From: Cellulomonas sp. 73-145
Lineage (GTDB): Bacteria > Actinomycetota > Actinomycetes > Actinomycetales > Cellulomonadaceae
Length of the DNA: 64,000 nucleotides
Direction of reading: 5' to 3'
NCBI GenBank assembly: GCA_001898185.1
Contig: MKTI01000013.1
Coordinates: 186,001 to 250,000, forward strand
The position numbers were made by a program, and so were the translations under genes. Numbering within the stretch: the first letter of the stretch is position 1; each line of letters begins with the position of its first letter. Below the pieces are notes generated by a model. It was not told the DNA's origin. It ran no database searches and was given only the letters and a program-made list of their open reading frames with translations. This document shows, piece by piece, positions 28,395 to 37,532 of this stretch.

Positions 28395-29129
28395 ATGGAG
28401 TTCAGCGAGATCCTCGCCCAGCTCCGCCGGCGATGGTGGCTGGTCCTGCTGGGGCTCCTCGCCACAGGGGCCATGGCCTACGGCACGACGCTCGCAGTCG
28501 CGGTGCAGTACACCGCCCAGTCGTCGCTGGTGCTCATCCCGCCGCAGACCACGACGGACGCCCCCGCCAACCCGTTCCTCGGCATCGGCGGTCTGAACCC
28601 GGCGGCCGACGTCCTGGTCCGTGCGCTCAACAGCGGCACGTTCCACGACCAGCACGCCCCCGCCGGCGGGTCCTCGAAGTACACCGTCGCGCGCGACACC
28701 GACGCGAGCGGCCCGCTGCTCGTCGTCGACGCGTCGGCGGCGACCCCGCAGGCAGCGATGGACCTGCTCGACGCCGTGGTTCGGGAGGCTCCCGTTCGGC
28801 TGGCTCAGCTCCAGAAGGACGTCGGCGTGCAGGACTCGCTCGCGATCCGGATCACCGAGGTCGCCCGGGTCGCCGCCCCGACGCGCGACACCAAGAGCCA
28901 GACCCGCGCGATGGTCGCCGTCGCCGTCGTCGGGCTGGCCGGGACGGTGCTCGTCGTGCGGGTCGTCGACACGCTGATCGGCCGTCGCGCACGGCGGCCG
29001 CGCCGTCGCCCGGGCACCCCGCCCGCACCGCGACCGGCTGTCCCCGACCAGGCCCAGCCGACCCACGAGACCGTGCCCCACGAGACCGTGCCGACCGACT
29101 CGCATGAACCGCACGGCGCGCGGCGCTGA
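28395..29129 (+). CDS. Wzz/Wzc-type chain length determinant protein, no kinase domain
   Basis: A 244-residue polysaccharide co-polymerase. The Wzz signature begins at residue 1 (MEFSEILAQLRRRWWLVLLG) with the first membrane segment at about 14-35. An extracytoplasmic domain (YTAQSSLVLIPPQ through SLAIRITEVARVAAP) follows, and the second segment is at about 175-195. The tail is basic and Pro-rich and contains no Walker motifs or tyrosine cluster, so it is not a BY-kinase. The start ATG has GAGGAGC upstream. It overlaps the polymerase gene by 26 bases, so polymerisation and length control are encoded together. Confidence 0.82.
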   Translation: MEFSEILAQLRRRWWLVLLGLLATGAMAYGTTLAVAVQYTAQSSLVLIPPQTTTDAPANPFLGIGGLNPAADVLVRALNSGTFHDQHAPAGGSSKYTVARDTDASGPLLVVDASAATPQAAMDLLDAVVREAPVRLAQLQKDVGVQDSLAIRITEVARVAAPTRDTKSQTRAMVAVAVVGLAGTVLVVRVVDTLIGRRARRPRRRPGTPPAPRPAVPDQAQPTHETVPHETVPTDSHEPHGARR

Positions 29130-30516
29130 CCTCTCGACGCCGTTCGAGCCCACGCCGGACGTGGTCGACCTCGGCGCCCGCCGCCCGGACGCCGCGAGCC
29201 TCCTGCGGCTGTGGGCGGTGCTGCTGCTCGTGCTGCCCGCCAAGCTGGTGCTCGCGCCGCTGGGCTCCGCCGGCAGCCCGGCGCAGGTGCTCGGGATGGC
29301 CGGTGCATTCTGGTGGGCGGCGAGCCACTTTCTCGCCCGCCTGCCGCAGGTCCGCCTCCGGCGGCCCGTCCAGCTCGCGATGGGCGTGTTCTGGTTCGCG
29401 ACCTTGGTGTCGTACATCGTCGCCGTGACGCGACCGATCGAGGGCGTCGAGCTCAGCGCCGCGGACCGCGGCATGCTCGTCGTCCTGTCGTGGGCGGGGA
29501 TCCTGCTGGTCGCCGGCGACGGCATCACCACCAGGGAGCGGCTCGACGACGTGCTCCGGGTGGTCGTCGCCGGTACGGCGGTCGGTGCACTGGTGGGCCT
29601 GCTCCAGTTCACCACCGGCACGGCCTTCGTCGACCGGATCGTCATCCCGGGCCTCACGCAGAACAGCGCCGTGACGGGGGTGTTCGCGCGGAACGGCTTC
29701 TCCCGTGCGGCGGGCACCTCGACGCACCCGATCGAGTTCGGCGTCCTCCTGACGATGGTGCTGCCGCTCGCCCTGCACCTGGCCCTGAACGACCGGCGGC
29801 GCGGACCGGTCCGTCGCTGGTTCCCCGTCGTCGCCATCGGTGCGGCGATCCCCGTGACCCTCTCGCGCTCCGCCATCCTCGGGCTGGCCCTCGTCCTCGT
29901 CGTGGTGCTGCCGACGTGGCCCAAGGAGCGGCGCCGCTGGGCCTACGTGGCGCTGGTCGCCGGCTTCGGTGCCGTGTACGTCGCGGTGCCGGGCCTGCTC
30001 GGCACGATGACGCGGCTGTTCACCGGCATCTCCTCGGACAACAGCGCGCTGTCGCGGGTGGACTCCTACGGGATCGCGCTGCAGTACGTGGGCCTCGACC
30101 CGCTGTTCGGACGGGGCTTCGGCACCTTCCTGCCGCGGTACCACATCCTCGACAACCAGTACCTCGGCACGGTCGTCGAGACCGGGCTGGTGGGCCTGGC
30201 CACGTTCCTGGCCCTGCTGGTCACCGCGGCCGTCGTCGCGGTGCGGATGGGCCGGCGGCTCCCGGCGGTGGCCGACCGCAGCCTGGCCGTCAGCCTCGTG
30301 GCAGGCCTGGCCTCCGCCGCCGCGGCCGCCGCGACGTTCGACGCGCTGGGCTTCCCGCAGGTCGCCGGCTGCCTCTTCCTGTTCCTCGGTCTGGTGGCGG
30401 CCCTGTCGCGACTGACCACGCAGGCCGGCGCACGTCGGGACCCGACGGCGGTCGCTGCTGCACCGACGCCGGGCGCGGGTGATCTTCCCGGACCCCTCCC
30501 GGCCGGCCGGACCTGA
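29104..30516 (+). CDS. O-antigen ligase/Wzy-type polymerase
   Basis: A 470-residue multi-spanning membrane protein, about 11-12 hydrophobic segments, predicted to polymerise lipid-linked repeat units on the outer face of the membrane. The Wzy_C domain lies in the middle: FARNGFSRAAGTSTHPIEFGVLL, TLSRSAILGLAL, and a large outer loop with GRGFGTFLPRYHILDNQYL, which carries the family Arg and His residues. It follows the Wzz-like gene with a 26-base overlap and precedes a glycosyltransferase. Distinction between a polymerase and a WaaL-type ligase cannot be made from sequence; context favours polymerase. Confidence 0.83.
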   Translation: MNRTARGADLSTPFEPTPDVVDLGARRPDAASLLRLWAVLLLVLPAKLVLAPLGSAGSPAQVLGMAGAFWWAASHFLARLPQVRLRRPVQLAMGVFWFATLVSYIVAVTRPIEGVELSAADRGMLVVLSWAGILLVAGDGITTRERLDDVLRVVVAGTAVGALVGLLQFTTGTAFVDRIVIPGLTQNSAVTGVFARNGFSRAAGTSTHPIEFGVLLTMVLPLALHLALNDRRRGPVRRWFPVVAIGAAIPVTLSRSAILGLALVLVVVLPTWPKERRRWAYVALVAGFGAVYVAVPGLLGTMTRLFTGISSDNSALSRVDSYGIALQYVGLDPLFGRGFGTFLPRYHILDNQYLGTVVETGLVGLATFLALLVTAAVVAVRMGRRLPAVADRSLAVSLVAGLASAAAAAATFDALGFPQVAGCLFLFLGLVAALSRLTTQAGARRDPTAVAAAPTPGAGDLPGPLPAGRT

Positions 30517-30601
30517 GTGGTTACTGTGGCCGCGTGCCCCGCCGAGCCCGCGCAGCCTGCGCACGTCCGGCGAGCCACCGGGACGTCGTCACCGGTGCGC
30601 C

Positions 30602-31645
30602 GTGAGCGGTCTGCGTGACCGCCTCGCCGATTCGGCGCGGCTCGCGACCTCGGGCGTCCGGCACCTGCGGCCACGCCAGCTGCCCCAGCTGCGGGTGGGC
30701 CGGCCCGTCGGACCGCCGACCGCGTACTACCTGACCCCGCACCTCGACAGCCCCAGCGGCGGCGTCCGGGTGCTCTACAGGCACGTCGACACCCTCAACG
30801 CCATGGGGATCCCCGCCGCTGTGCTGCACGCACGCGAGGGGTTCCGGTGCACGTGGTTCGACAACGACACGCGGATCGTCTACCCCCGCGACCTGGTGCT
30901 CTCACCGCAGGACGTCCTGGTGGTGCCCGAGTACTACGGGATCGGGCTGCACGCGCTCCCGCCGGACGTGCGCGTGGTGGTGTTCAACCAGAACGCCTAC
31001 CGGACGTACGACGAGCTGCCGGCGACCGCGGGTCCGGGTGCGCCGTACGCCGGCCTGCCGTCGCTCGTCGGGCTGATGACGGTGTCGGAGGACAACCGGC
31101 GGTTCCTGGAGCTGGCGTTCCCGCAGCTGCCGGTGCACCTGTGCCGGCCCGTGGTCGACGGCGCCGTGTTCCACCCCGGACCGGACGGTGCTCGGGAGCC
31201 GGTGCTCGGCTACGTGCGTGCCCACCGGCGGCGTGAGGCGCAGCTGCTCGAGCACGTGATGGCCAGCCGCCGGCCGAGCTGGACCACGGTGGCCGCCTCG
31301 GGGCTCAGCGAACGGGCGATCGCCGACCTGATGCGCCGCTGCTCGGTGTTCGTCAGCTTCTCCGAGCTCGAGGGGTTCGGGCTGCCCCCGGCGGAGGCGA
31401 TGGCCAGCGGCTGCTACGTGGTGGGGTACACCGGCGGCGGCGGCGACGAGTTCTTCGACCCACAGCTGTGCCGGCCGGTCACCGGCACGCTCGAGCTGGT
31501 CGAGGCGACGCTCGCCGCGACGGAGCTGCCGGAGGCGGAGCGACGCCGGCTCGGTCGGCAGGCGTCCGACGCGATCCTCGGCCGGTACTCCGACGAGGGG
31601 CTGCGCGAGGACCTGGGCACGGCGTTCCGGACGATCCTGGGCTGA
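30602..31645 (+). CDS. Glycosyltransferase (GT-B, group 1-like)
   Basis: A 347-residue protein. The opening YYLTPHLDSPSGGVRVLYRHVDTLNAMG is typical of GT-B enzymes that lack the canonical first domain. The C-terminal part has CSVFVSFSELEGFGLPPAEAMASGCYVVGY, the EX7E motif region. The GTG start at 30602 is a choice; no strong ribosome site is seen and an upstream reading adds 41 low-complexity residues. It follows the polymerase by 85 bases on the same strand. Confidence 0.78.
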   Translation: MSGLRDRLADSARLATSGVRHLRPRQLPQLRVGRPVGPPTAYYLTPHLDSPSGGVRVLYRHVDTLNAMGIPAAVLHAREGFRCTWFDNDTRIVYPRDLVLSPQDVLVVPEYYGIGLHALPPDVRVVVFNQNAYRTYDELPATAGPGAPYAGLPSLVGLMTVSEDNRRFLELAFPQLPVHLCRPVVDGAVFHPGPDGAREPVLGYVRAHRRREAQLLEHVMASRRPSWTTVAASGLSERAIADLMRRCSVFVSFSELEGFGLPPAEAMASGCYVVGYTGGGGDEFFDPQLCRPVTGTLELVEATLAATELPEAERRRLGRQASDAILGRYSDEGLREDLGTAFRTILG

Positions 31646-31656
31646 CCTCGGCGTCA

Positions 31657-31685
31657 CGGCACCGGCCGCCGCGTGGCGGGTGCCG
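31657..31685. terminator. Possible bidirectional terminator between convergent glycosyltransferases
   Basis: CGGCACC (31657-31663) pairs with GGTGCCG (31679-31685), with further pairing inside the loop. It lies in the 54-base gap between convergent stops. Confidence 0.45.
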
Positions 31686-31699
31686 GGCGGACGGATCGG

Positions 31700-32830
31700 T
31701 CAGCGCGTGCCGCCGTACACGCCGTGCCGCTGCCAGCGCCAGACGGCGCGCTCGGCCTCCACGCGCGACGCCGCGGAGGCGAGCACGGCAGCCGGACGCC
31801 GGGGCGACCAGCCACCTGGCGCCTGCAGCCGGCGCTGGAGCCGCGCCCAGGCAGGCTGCCCGACGACCTCGGGCCACGCGCGGAGCGCGACGGAGGCCAG
31901 TCCCTGGGTCACCGACTCCGACGCGCGGCCCCGGTCCAGCCGGTGCGAGGCGATCTCGAGGGCACGCAGGGCGACGGCGCGCAGCGCGGTGCTGCGGAGC
32001 ACGGAGGCGCCCGGAACCTCCCCGACGACACCGGCGAACAGCACCTCGAACGCCTCGAGGCGCTGCTCGAGGTCCTTGACGTCGTCCACCTCCCGCGCGG
32101 AGAGGCTGTCCGCGTGCTCGCGGTGGAGCGCCTGGTCGCAGCCCCGCACGTACGCGACGTCGGCGAACGCCGCGATCCGGAACCACATCTCCATGTCGTG
32201 CGTGTGCGCGAGCGGCTGCTGGCCACCGACGCGCTCGACCACCGACATGCGCATCACCACCTCGGGCGAGGTGATCACGTTGGTGCCGTCGGCGCAGCGG
32301 TCCGCGAGCCACTGGGTGCCCGGCCACACCGTCCACCCGCTGGCCCGGTCCCGACCTCGGCGCGGCGCCGGCGGGTCGCCATGGAAGTGCACCGGGTGCC
32401 CGTACACCAGGCCGACGTCGGGCAAGGCCTCTCCGACGGCCACCGCGCGCGCCAGCGAACCGGGCGTGAGCAGGTCGTCGGCGTCGAGGCGGACCAGGTA
32501 GTCGCCCCGTGCGGCCGCCAGACCGTCGTTGAACGTCTCGACCGGGCCGCGGTTGGACTCGTGCGCGATCACCTGCACCCGGGGGTCGGCCGCGGCCAGC
32601 GAGCGCGCCACCTCGAGGCTGTCGTCCGTGGACGCGTCGTCGACCACCACCACGCTGACGTCGACCCCCGGCTGGGCCAGCACGCTGCCGACCGCCGCGG
32701 GCAGGAACCGGCCGTAGTTGAAGCACGGGACCACGACGGCGACGTGCGGACGCCTGCGCAGCGCCACCGGCACGATGTGCAGGACCCTCCCCGAGCGGGT
32801 GCGCGCCAGGGTGCTGCGATCGGCGGTCAT
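31700..32830 (-). CDS. Family 2 glycosyltransferase
   Basis: A 376-residue GT-A enzyme with a canonical start (VAVVVPCFNYGRFLPAAVGSVLAQ), VVVVDDASTDDSLEVA and the DXD metal site in YLVRLDADDLLTPGSL. The region after residue 190 (HTHDMEMWFRIAAF) is the acceptor-binding ED-type motif. The last 130 residues are helical and lineage-specific. Its ATG overlaps the flippase stop by four bases. It is the last gene of the long minus-strand operon starting at 40736. Confidence 0.88.
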   Translation of the reverse strand: MTADRSTLARTRSGRVLHIVPVALRRRPHVAVVVPCFNYGRFLPAAVGSVLAQPGVDVSVVVVDDASTDDSLEVARSLAAADPRVQVIAHESNRGPVETFNDGLAAARGDYLVRLDADDLLTPGSLARAVAVGEALPDVGLVYGHPVHFHGDPPAPRRGRDRASGWTVWPGTQWLADRCADGTNVITSPEVVMRMSVVERVGGQQPLAHTHDMEMWFRIAAFADVAYVRGCDQALHREHADSLSAREVDDVKDLEQRLEAFEVLFAGVVGEVPGASVLRSTALRAVALRALEIASHRLDRGRASESVTQGLASVALRAWPEVVGQPAWARLQRRLQAPGGWSPRRPAAVLASAASRVEAERAVWRWQRHGVYGGTR

Positions 32831-34392
32831 GGCGCCACCCCCGTCGCACCGAGCGCCGCGCCGGCCACGGTGCGGCCCGGCGTGACGGGGTCAGCCCCGA
32901 CGGGCGCTGCCACCTCGGACGCCGGGTCCGGCACGACGTCCGCGGTGCCACGGCGCAGGCCCGCGACGGCGCCGCGCAACCAGCGGAGGGTCAGCGCCGC
33001 GTACACCGCGCCGCCCACGACGCAGCCGACCACCAGGGACACCGCGGGGGGCGACACCACGTGGGCGAGGCCGCCCGCCGCCACACCGGCGAGGGCCGAG
33101 GTCGACGCGGGACGGACGAGCGCGCGGCCGAGCGGCCGCCACGGCACACCGGCGCCACGCAGCGCCCACACGTAGGCGGGCAGCACCACGACGAGGGCGA
33201 CCACCAGGTGCGCCCAACCGGCTCCGGCGATGCCCCAGCCGCGTGCACCGACCACCACGCCGACGACCAGGGCGACGAACCACACCACCTGCACCAGCAG
33301 CACCGCGCGGGACCGACCCCTCGCGAGCAGGTACGACGCGAACAGGTCGAACAGCACGCGCATCGCGCCGAAGAGCCCCAACGCGGCGAGCACCGGCACC
33401 GACGGCCGCCACACGTCGCCGTAGACCACGCGCACGACGGGAGTCGCCAGGGCGGCGAGCAGCACCCCGGCCGGGAGCGCCGCCGCGGCGGCCAGCCCGG
33501 CGGCCGGCGAGAGGTCGTCCCCCGCCGACCGACCCTGGTGGGTGCGCGTGCGGCCCTGGACCGCGAACGCCGGCAGCGCGACCGATCGCACCACCTGCCC
33601 GATCGCGGACATCGGCCAGTTCGAGATGTTGAAGGCGAGCACGTAGAACCCGAGCGCCGTGGAGCCGAGCAGTCGGGCGACCACGACGTTGTCCACGTTG
33701 AGCAGCGCCCAGGACAGCAGGTTGGCCCCCGCGACGGGCAGGCCGAACAGCAGCGTCGGCCGCAGCACCGCACGGTCGAGCCCGAACCGCGGCCGCGTCC
33801 GGGTCAGCGCGAACTGCAGCACCAGCGTCACCAGCTGCGCCGCCACGCGGCCGATGGCCAGCGCCATCGCGCCCCAGCCGGCGGCGAGCAGCCCGAGCGT
33901 GACGGCGGTGCCGACGACGAAGTCGACGACGGCGATGGAGAAGATCTTCTTCTGCTCGAAGGCCCGCTGCAGCGCGGCGTACGGCACCACCCCGGCGCCC
34001 GCGAGCAGGAGCGTCGTGGACAGCACGGCGACGACGGGCGCCGACTGGGGGCTGCCCATCGCGGTCGCCACGAGCGGGGCCGTCGCCACCATGCCGGCGG
34101 TCAGCACGCCGCCTGCGACCAGCGAGAGCAGACCGACCGTCGGCGCGAGCCGCTCCGGCTCGTGGGACCGGATCAGGTCCGCGCTCAGCCCCAGGTCTGC
34201 GAGGGTCACCAGCACCGCCTGGACGGTCAGCGCGACGGCGTACACCCCGAACTCCGACGGTCCGAGCACCCGGGCCAGCACGATGCCGACCAGGAACCCG
34301 CCGACCCGCAGCGTGACGGTGCTCAGCGCGCTCCACGCCAGCCCGCGGCGCACGTGCGCCCCGAGGCCTCCAGCCGGTGCGGTGCCGGTCAT
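32827..34392 (-). CDS. Wzx-type lipopolysaccharide/exopolysaccharide flippase
   Basis: A 521-residue MATE/MOP-superfamily membrane protein with about 12-14 hydrophobic segments. The N-terminus (RRGLAWSALSTVTLRVGGFLVGIVLARVLGPSEFGVYAVA) is diagnostic for the polysaccharide-synthesis flippase family, and LGFYVLAFNISNWPMSAIGQVV is a second conserved block. It should move undecaprenyl-linked repeat units to the outer face, upstream of the Wzy-type polymerase. The start ATG at 34392 overlaps the preceding glycosyltransferase stop, and its stop overlaps the next start, both by four bases. The last 50 residues are a polar tail. Confidence 0.9.
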   Translation of the reverse strand: MTGTAPAGGLGAHVRRGLAWSALSTVTLRVGGFLVGIVLARVLGPSEFGVYAVALTVQAVLVTLADLGLSADLIRSHEPERLAPTVGLLSLVAGGVLTAGMVATAPLVATAMGSPQSAPVVAVLSTTLLLAGAGVVPYAALQRAFEQKKIFSIAVVDFVVGTAVTLGLLAAGWGAMALAIGRVAAQLVTLVLQFALTRTRPRFGLDRAVLRPTLLFGLPVAGANLLSWALLNVDNVVVARLLGSTALGFYVLAFNISNWPMSAIGQVVRSVALPAFAVQGRTRTHQGRSAGDDLSPAAGLAAAAALPAGVLLAALATPVVRVVYGDVWRPSVPVLAALGLFGAMRVLFDLFASYLLARGRSRAVLLVQVVWFVALVVGVVVGARGWGIAGAGWAHLVVALVVVLPAYVWALRGAGVPWRPLGRALVRPASTSALAGVAAGGLAHVVSPPAVSLVVGCVVGGAVYAALTLRWLRGAVAGLRRGTADVVPDPASEVAAPVGADPVTPGRTVAGAALGATGVAP

Positions 34393-35606
34393 GCGACCAC
34401 CTGCGCAGCCGTGCTCCCGGCGTCCTCGGCGGCAGGCCGCTGCCCCAGACCGTCGCGGGCGAGCGCGAGCTTCAGCCGCGCGACCCGTCCGGCGGTGGCG
34501 ATGACGTCCGCGATGCGCCGCGTCGTCGTCGGCTGCTCGTCGACCGCGCGCTCGTAGAGGTCCACCAGCCAGCGACTCGCGCGCTCGAGGCTGAACCGCT
34601 CCTGGACCAGGGCCCGACCCTCCGCCCCGAGGCGTGCGCGCAGCCCGTCGTCGTCGAGCAACGGCAGGAGGGCGTCCAGCAGGTCGGACCGGCCTCGGCC
34701 GCCGACCCCCCACCAGCCCTGGGCGAGGAACTCGTCGACCGTCGTCGGGTCCATGCGCCGCCAGAAGCCCTCGGCACCCTGGACCACCAGGGGCTTGCCG
34801 AAGGCCATGCCCTTCAGCGCCGAGCTGCCCATGCCGAGGACCACGTCCGCGGCGGCGTACGCGTCACGAGGGTCCAGCAGCGGGCCGGTGACCACGACCA
34901 CGCGCCGGCCCCGGCGCTCGTTGACCTCCTCCGCCGCCTGACGGACCGCCGTGAGCCCGGGACCACCGCCGGCGACGACGAGGCGCACCCCTCGATCGGC
35001 CAGCTGGTCCACCACGGCGATCGCGTCGAGCACCCCCGGCAGCTTGCCCAGGTCGTCCACCAGCCTGCCGACCACCGCCAGCACCACGTCGTCGGGCTGC
35101 AGGCCCAGGGCGGCGCGCGCCTGCGCCTCCGCGCCCGGTGCGTTGCGGCGCGTGTCGATCGGCGGCTCCATCAGCAGCGTGGGGCCGCGACGTCCCGCGG
35201 AGCCGGCGACGAGGTCGGCGGTCCCGACGACCAGCGGCACCTCGCGGGGCACGACGTCGGGGACCGACATCGACAGCACCGTCACCACCAGCGGCACGCC
35301 CGCCACCAGGTGCGGGCCCAGCGCCGCGTCGACCGCGGGGCCCCACTCGTACGCGTGGACGACGTCGATCGCGCGGTCCCGGACGAGCCGGCGCAGCGCG
35401 GCGGTGCCGGCGCGGGTGGGCCATGCGTTCTCACGCGGCGCGACGACGTGCTCGAGGCCGGACGCCAGCACGCGCTCGACGAGCACGCCGGGCGGTCCGT
35501 ACACGACCACCTCGTGACCGAGGTCGCGGACCGCAGCCGCCAGCTCGATCGCGTTGAGCTGGCTGCCGCCGATCTCCATCATCGCGGGGCACACGAGAAC
35601 CCTCAT
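34389..35606 (-). CDS. Family 4 glycosyltransferase (GT-B)
   Basis: A 405-residue GT-B enzyme. The acceptor domain starts with RVLVCPAMMEIGGSQLNAIELA (a glycine-rich loop) and HAYEWGPAVDAAL. The donor domain has VLAVVGRLVDDLGKLPGVLDAI and GMGSSALKGMAFGKPLVV in place of the usual EX7E block. The ATG at 35606 has GGAGG six bases upstream. It is separated by 76 bases from the upstream DegT gene, the only sizeable gap within the operon. Confidence 0.85.
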   Translation of the reverse strand: MRVLVCPAMMEIGGSQLNAIELAAAVRDLGHEVVVYGPPGVLVERVLASGLEHVVAPRENAWPTRAGTAALRRLVRDRAIDVVHAYEWGPAVDAALGPHLVAGVPLVVTVLSMSVPDVVPREVPLVVGTADLVAGSAGRRGPTLLMEPPIDTRRNAPGAEAQARAALGLQPDDVVLAVVGRLVDDLGKLPGVLDAIAVVDQLADRGVRLVVAGGGPGLTAVRQAAEEVNERRGRRVVVVTGPLLDPRDAYAAADVVLGMGSSALKGMAFGKPLVVQGAEGFWRRMDPTTVDEFLAQGWWGVGGRGRSDLLDALLPLLDDDGLRARLGAEGRALVQERFSLERASRWLVDLYERAVDEQPTTTRRIADVIATAGRVARLKLALARDGLGQRPAAEDAGSTAAQVVA

Positions 35607-35682
35607 CGCGGCCTCCGTGAGTCCGCAGCCTCGTGCCGCCGGGTTCGGCTGCGCACCCCCGGCTGCTCGGGCTGCGGCGTCG

Positions 35683-36798
35683 TCACGGAGCCGTCCGGGC
35701 CACGGACCTGGCGAGCTGCTCCACCACCTGCTCCTGCTGCCCGGAGGTGAGGTGGGGGAACATCGGCAGGGACAGGATGCGGTCCGCCGCCGCCTCGGCC
35801 ACCGGGAAGGCACCGCGGCCGTGGCCCAGGTCTGCGTAGGCGGCCGTCAGGTGCACCGGCGTCGGGTAGTGGATGCCCACCCCGATGCCCGCCGCCGACA
35901 GCTCGGCCAGGACCCGGTCCCGCTCCTCCACCTGCACCACGTAGAGGTGCCAGATGTCCTCGTTCCCCTCGGCCGTCGTCGGCAGCTGCACCGCGTCGAC
36001 ACCGTCGAGCAGCACGGCGTAACGGTCCGCGGCGGCCCGGCGGCCGGCGTTCCACGCCTCGAGGCGACGGAGCTTCGCAGCGAGCACGACGGCCTGCACC
36101 GTGTCGAGACGGGAGTTGAAGCCGATCACCTCGTGGTCGTACTTGTGCGCCGAGCCGTGCGCCGCGATGACGCGGACCGACCGGGCGACCTGGGCGTCCG
36201 ACGTCGTGACCGCCCCACCGTCACCGGCGGCACCGAGGTTCTTGCCCGGGTAGAAGCTGGTGCCGGCCGCGAGGCCGAACGTGCCGGCCGAGCGGCCGTT
36301 GCGGCGGGCACCCTGCGCCTGGGCGGCGTCCTCGATCAGCGGGACGCCGGCGTCGGCGGCGATCTTGCCGAGCTCCTCGACGGGTGCCACCTGGCCGAAC
36401 AGGTGCACCGGGACGATCGCCTCCGTGCGCGGACCCACGGCGGCCCGGACCGCCGCGGGATCCATCAGCAGGTGCACCGGGTCGACGTCCACCGGCACCG
36501 GCACGGCACCGATGCGCGAGGCGGCCTCCGCCGTCGCGATGAACGTGTTGGCCGGGATGATCACCTCGCCACCAGGACGGACGCCCACGGCCCGCAGCGC
36601 CAGCTCGAGCGCGTCGGTGCCGTTGGCGACGCCGATGCAGTGCGCGGCGCCGACGTAGGCGGCGTAGTCCGCCTCGAAGGCGCTGACCGCAGGGCCGCCC
36701 ACGAACGCCGTGGCGGCGAACACCTCGTCGAGGCCGGCTCGGACCTCGTCGGCCACCTCGGCGTGCTGGGCCAACAGGTCGACGAAGGGGATGCTCAT
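35683..36798 (-). CDS. DegT/DnrJ/EryC1 sugar aminotransferase (WbpE/FdtB-like)
   Basis: PLP-dependent aminotransferase of nucleotide-linked keto sugars, 371 residues. IPFVDLLAQHAEVADEV and GGPAVSAFEADYAAYVGA open the fold. EDAAQAQGA holds the PLP-binding acidic residue. SFYPGKNLGAAGDGGA holds the internal aldimine lysine, and GIHYPTPVHL lies near the end. These blocks are those of the WbpE/QdtB/FdtB branch, which makes 3-amino sugars. Together with the WbpB-like oxidoreductase and WbpD-like acetyltransferase this supports a 2,3-diacetamido sugar acid, by inference. Start and stop overlaps of four bases tie it to the acyltransferase gene before it. Confidence 0.9.
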   Translation of the reverse strand: MSIPFVDLLAQHAEVADEVRAGLDEVFAATAFVGGPAVSAFEADYAAYVGAAHCIGVANGTDALELALRAVGVRPGGEVIIPANTFIATAEAASRIGAVPVPVDVDPVHLLMDPAAVRAAVGPRTEAIVPVHLFGQVAPVEELGKIAADAGVPLIEDAAQAQGARRNGRSAGTFGLAAGTSFYPGKNLGAAGDGGAVTTSDAQVARSVRVIAAHGSAHKYDHEVIGFNSRLDTVQAVVLAAKLRRLEAWNAGRRAAADRYAVLLDGVDAVQLPTTAEGNEDIWHLYVVQVEERDRVLAELSAAGIGVGIHYPTPVHLTAAYADLGHGRGAFPVAEAAADRILSLPMFPHLTSGQQEQVVEQLARSVARTAP

Positions 36799-37532
36799 GC
36801 TGCGCCTGCTCTCTGCTCGTCCGGGACCGTCGCCGGCCTCGGGTCGTCCGTCGTCTCGACCCGTGCGCTCACGCCGTGCCGGGGTGCCCGCACGGCGGCG
36901 GCGAGGTGACGGGCCGGCACACCTGCCCACGTCTGCCCCGCCGGCAGGTCGTCCACCAGCGCCGCGCCCATGCCGAGGGTCGCGCCCGCACCGACCTGCA
37001 CGTCCTCGCGGACCGTGGAACCGGTGCCGAGATACGCCGCCCGGCCGACGCGGACGCGGCCGGCCAGGTGCACGCCGGCGCACACCGTGGCGTAGTCCTC
37101 CACCACGTCGTCGTGGGTCAGCGTCACGTGCGGCATCACCGCGACGTGCCGACCCACGGTCACCGCGGCGGTGAGCACCGTGCCCGCCAGCAGGATGCTG
37201 CCGACGCCGACGCTGCAGCCCGGTGGCACCTCCACCCCCGGGTGGACCACGGTGGCGTACCGCTGCTCGTCGACGCCGAGCTGCTCCAGCCGGCCCACCA
37301 GGGCCTCGCGGACCGACCCGCGGCCGGCGCACACCAGCACCTGGACGTCGGGCCGGTCCCGGAGCGCCTGCACCGGCCCGAGGACGGGGACGTAGTCGAC
37401 CGTGGTGCCCTGCCGGACCGGGTCGTCGTCCACGAAGCCGACCACCTGGTACATCGGGTGCATCCGGAGCAGCGCGAGGACCTCCCGCGCCAGGCCGGAC
37501 GTGGTGACCAGGACCAGGGGCGTGCCGCTCAT
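36795..37532 (-). CDS. NeuD/PglD-like sugar acyltransferase
   Basis: A 245-residue acyltransferase with an N-terminal Rossmann-like domain (LVLVTTSGLAREVLALLR and VVGFVDDDPV) and a C-terminal left-handed beta-helix of hexapeptide repeats (about 95-210: VGVGSILLAGTVLTAAVTVG, VGRAAYLGTGSTVREDVQVG). This is the NeuD/PglD architecture, enzymes that N- or O-acetylate amino sugars. The catalytic base is expected to be the His in HVTLTHDDVVEDYA. It is flanked by two aminotransferases with four-base overlaps, so it may acetylate the amine made by one of them. A C-terminal tail of about 30 residues is unconserved. Confidence 0.86.
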   Translation of the reverse strand: MSGTPLVLVTTSGLAREVLALLRMHPMYQVVGFVDDDPVRQGTTVDYVPVLGPVQALRDRPDVQVLVCAGRGSVREALVGRLEQLGVDEQRYATVVHPGVEVPPGCSVGVGSILLAGTVLTAAVTVGRHVAVMPHVTLTHDDVVEDYATVCAGVHLAGRVRVGRAAYLGTGSTVREDVQVGAGATLGMGAALVDDLPAGQTWAGVPARHLAAAVRAPRHGVSARVETTDDPRPATVPDEQRAGAA

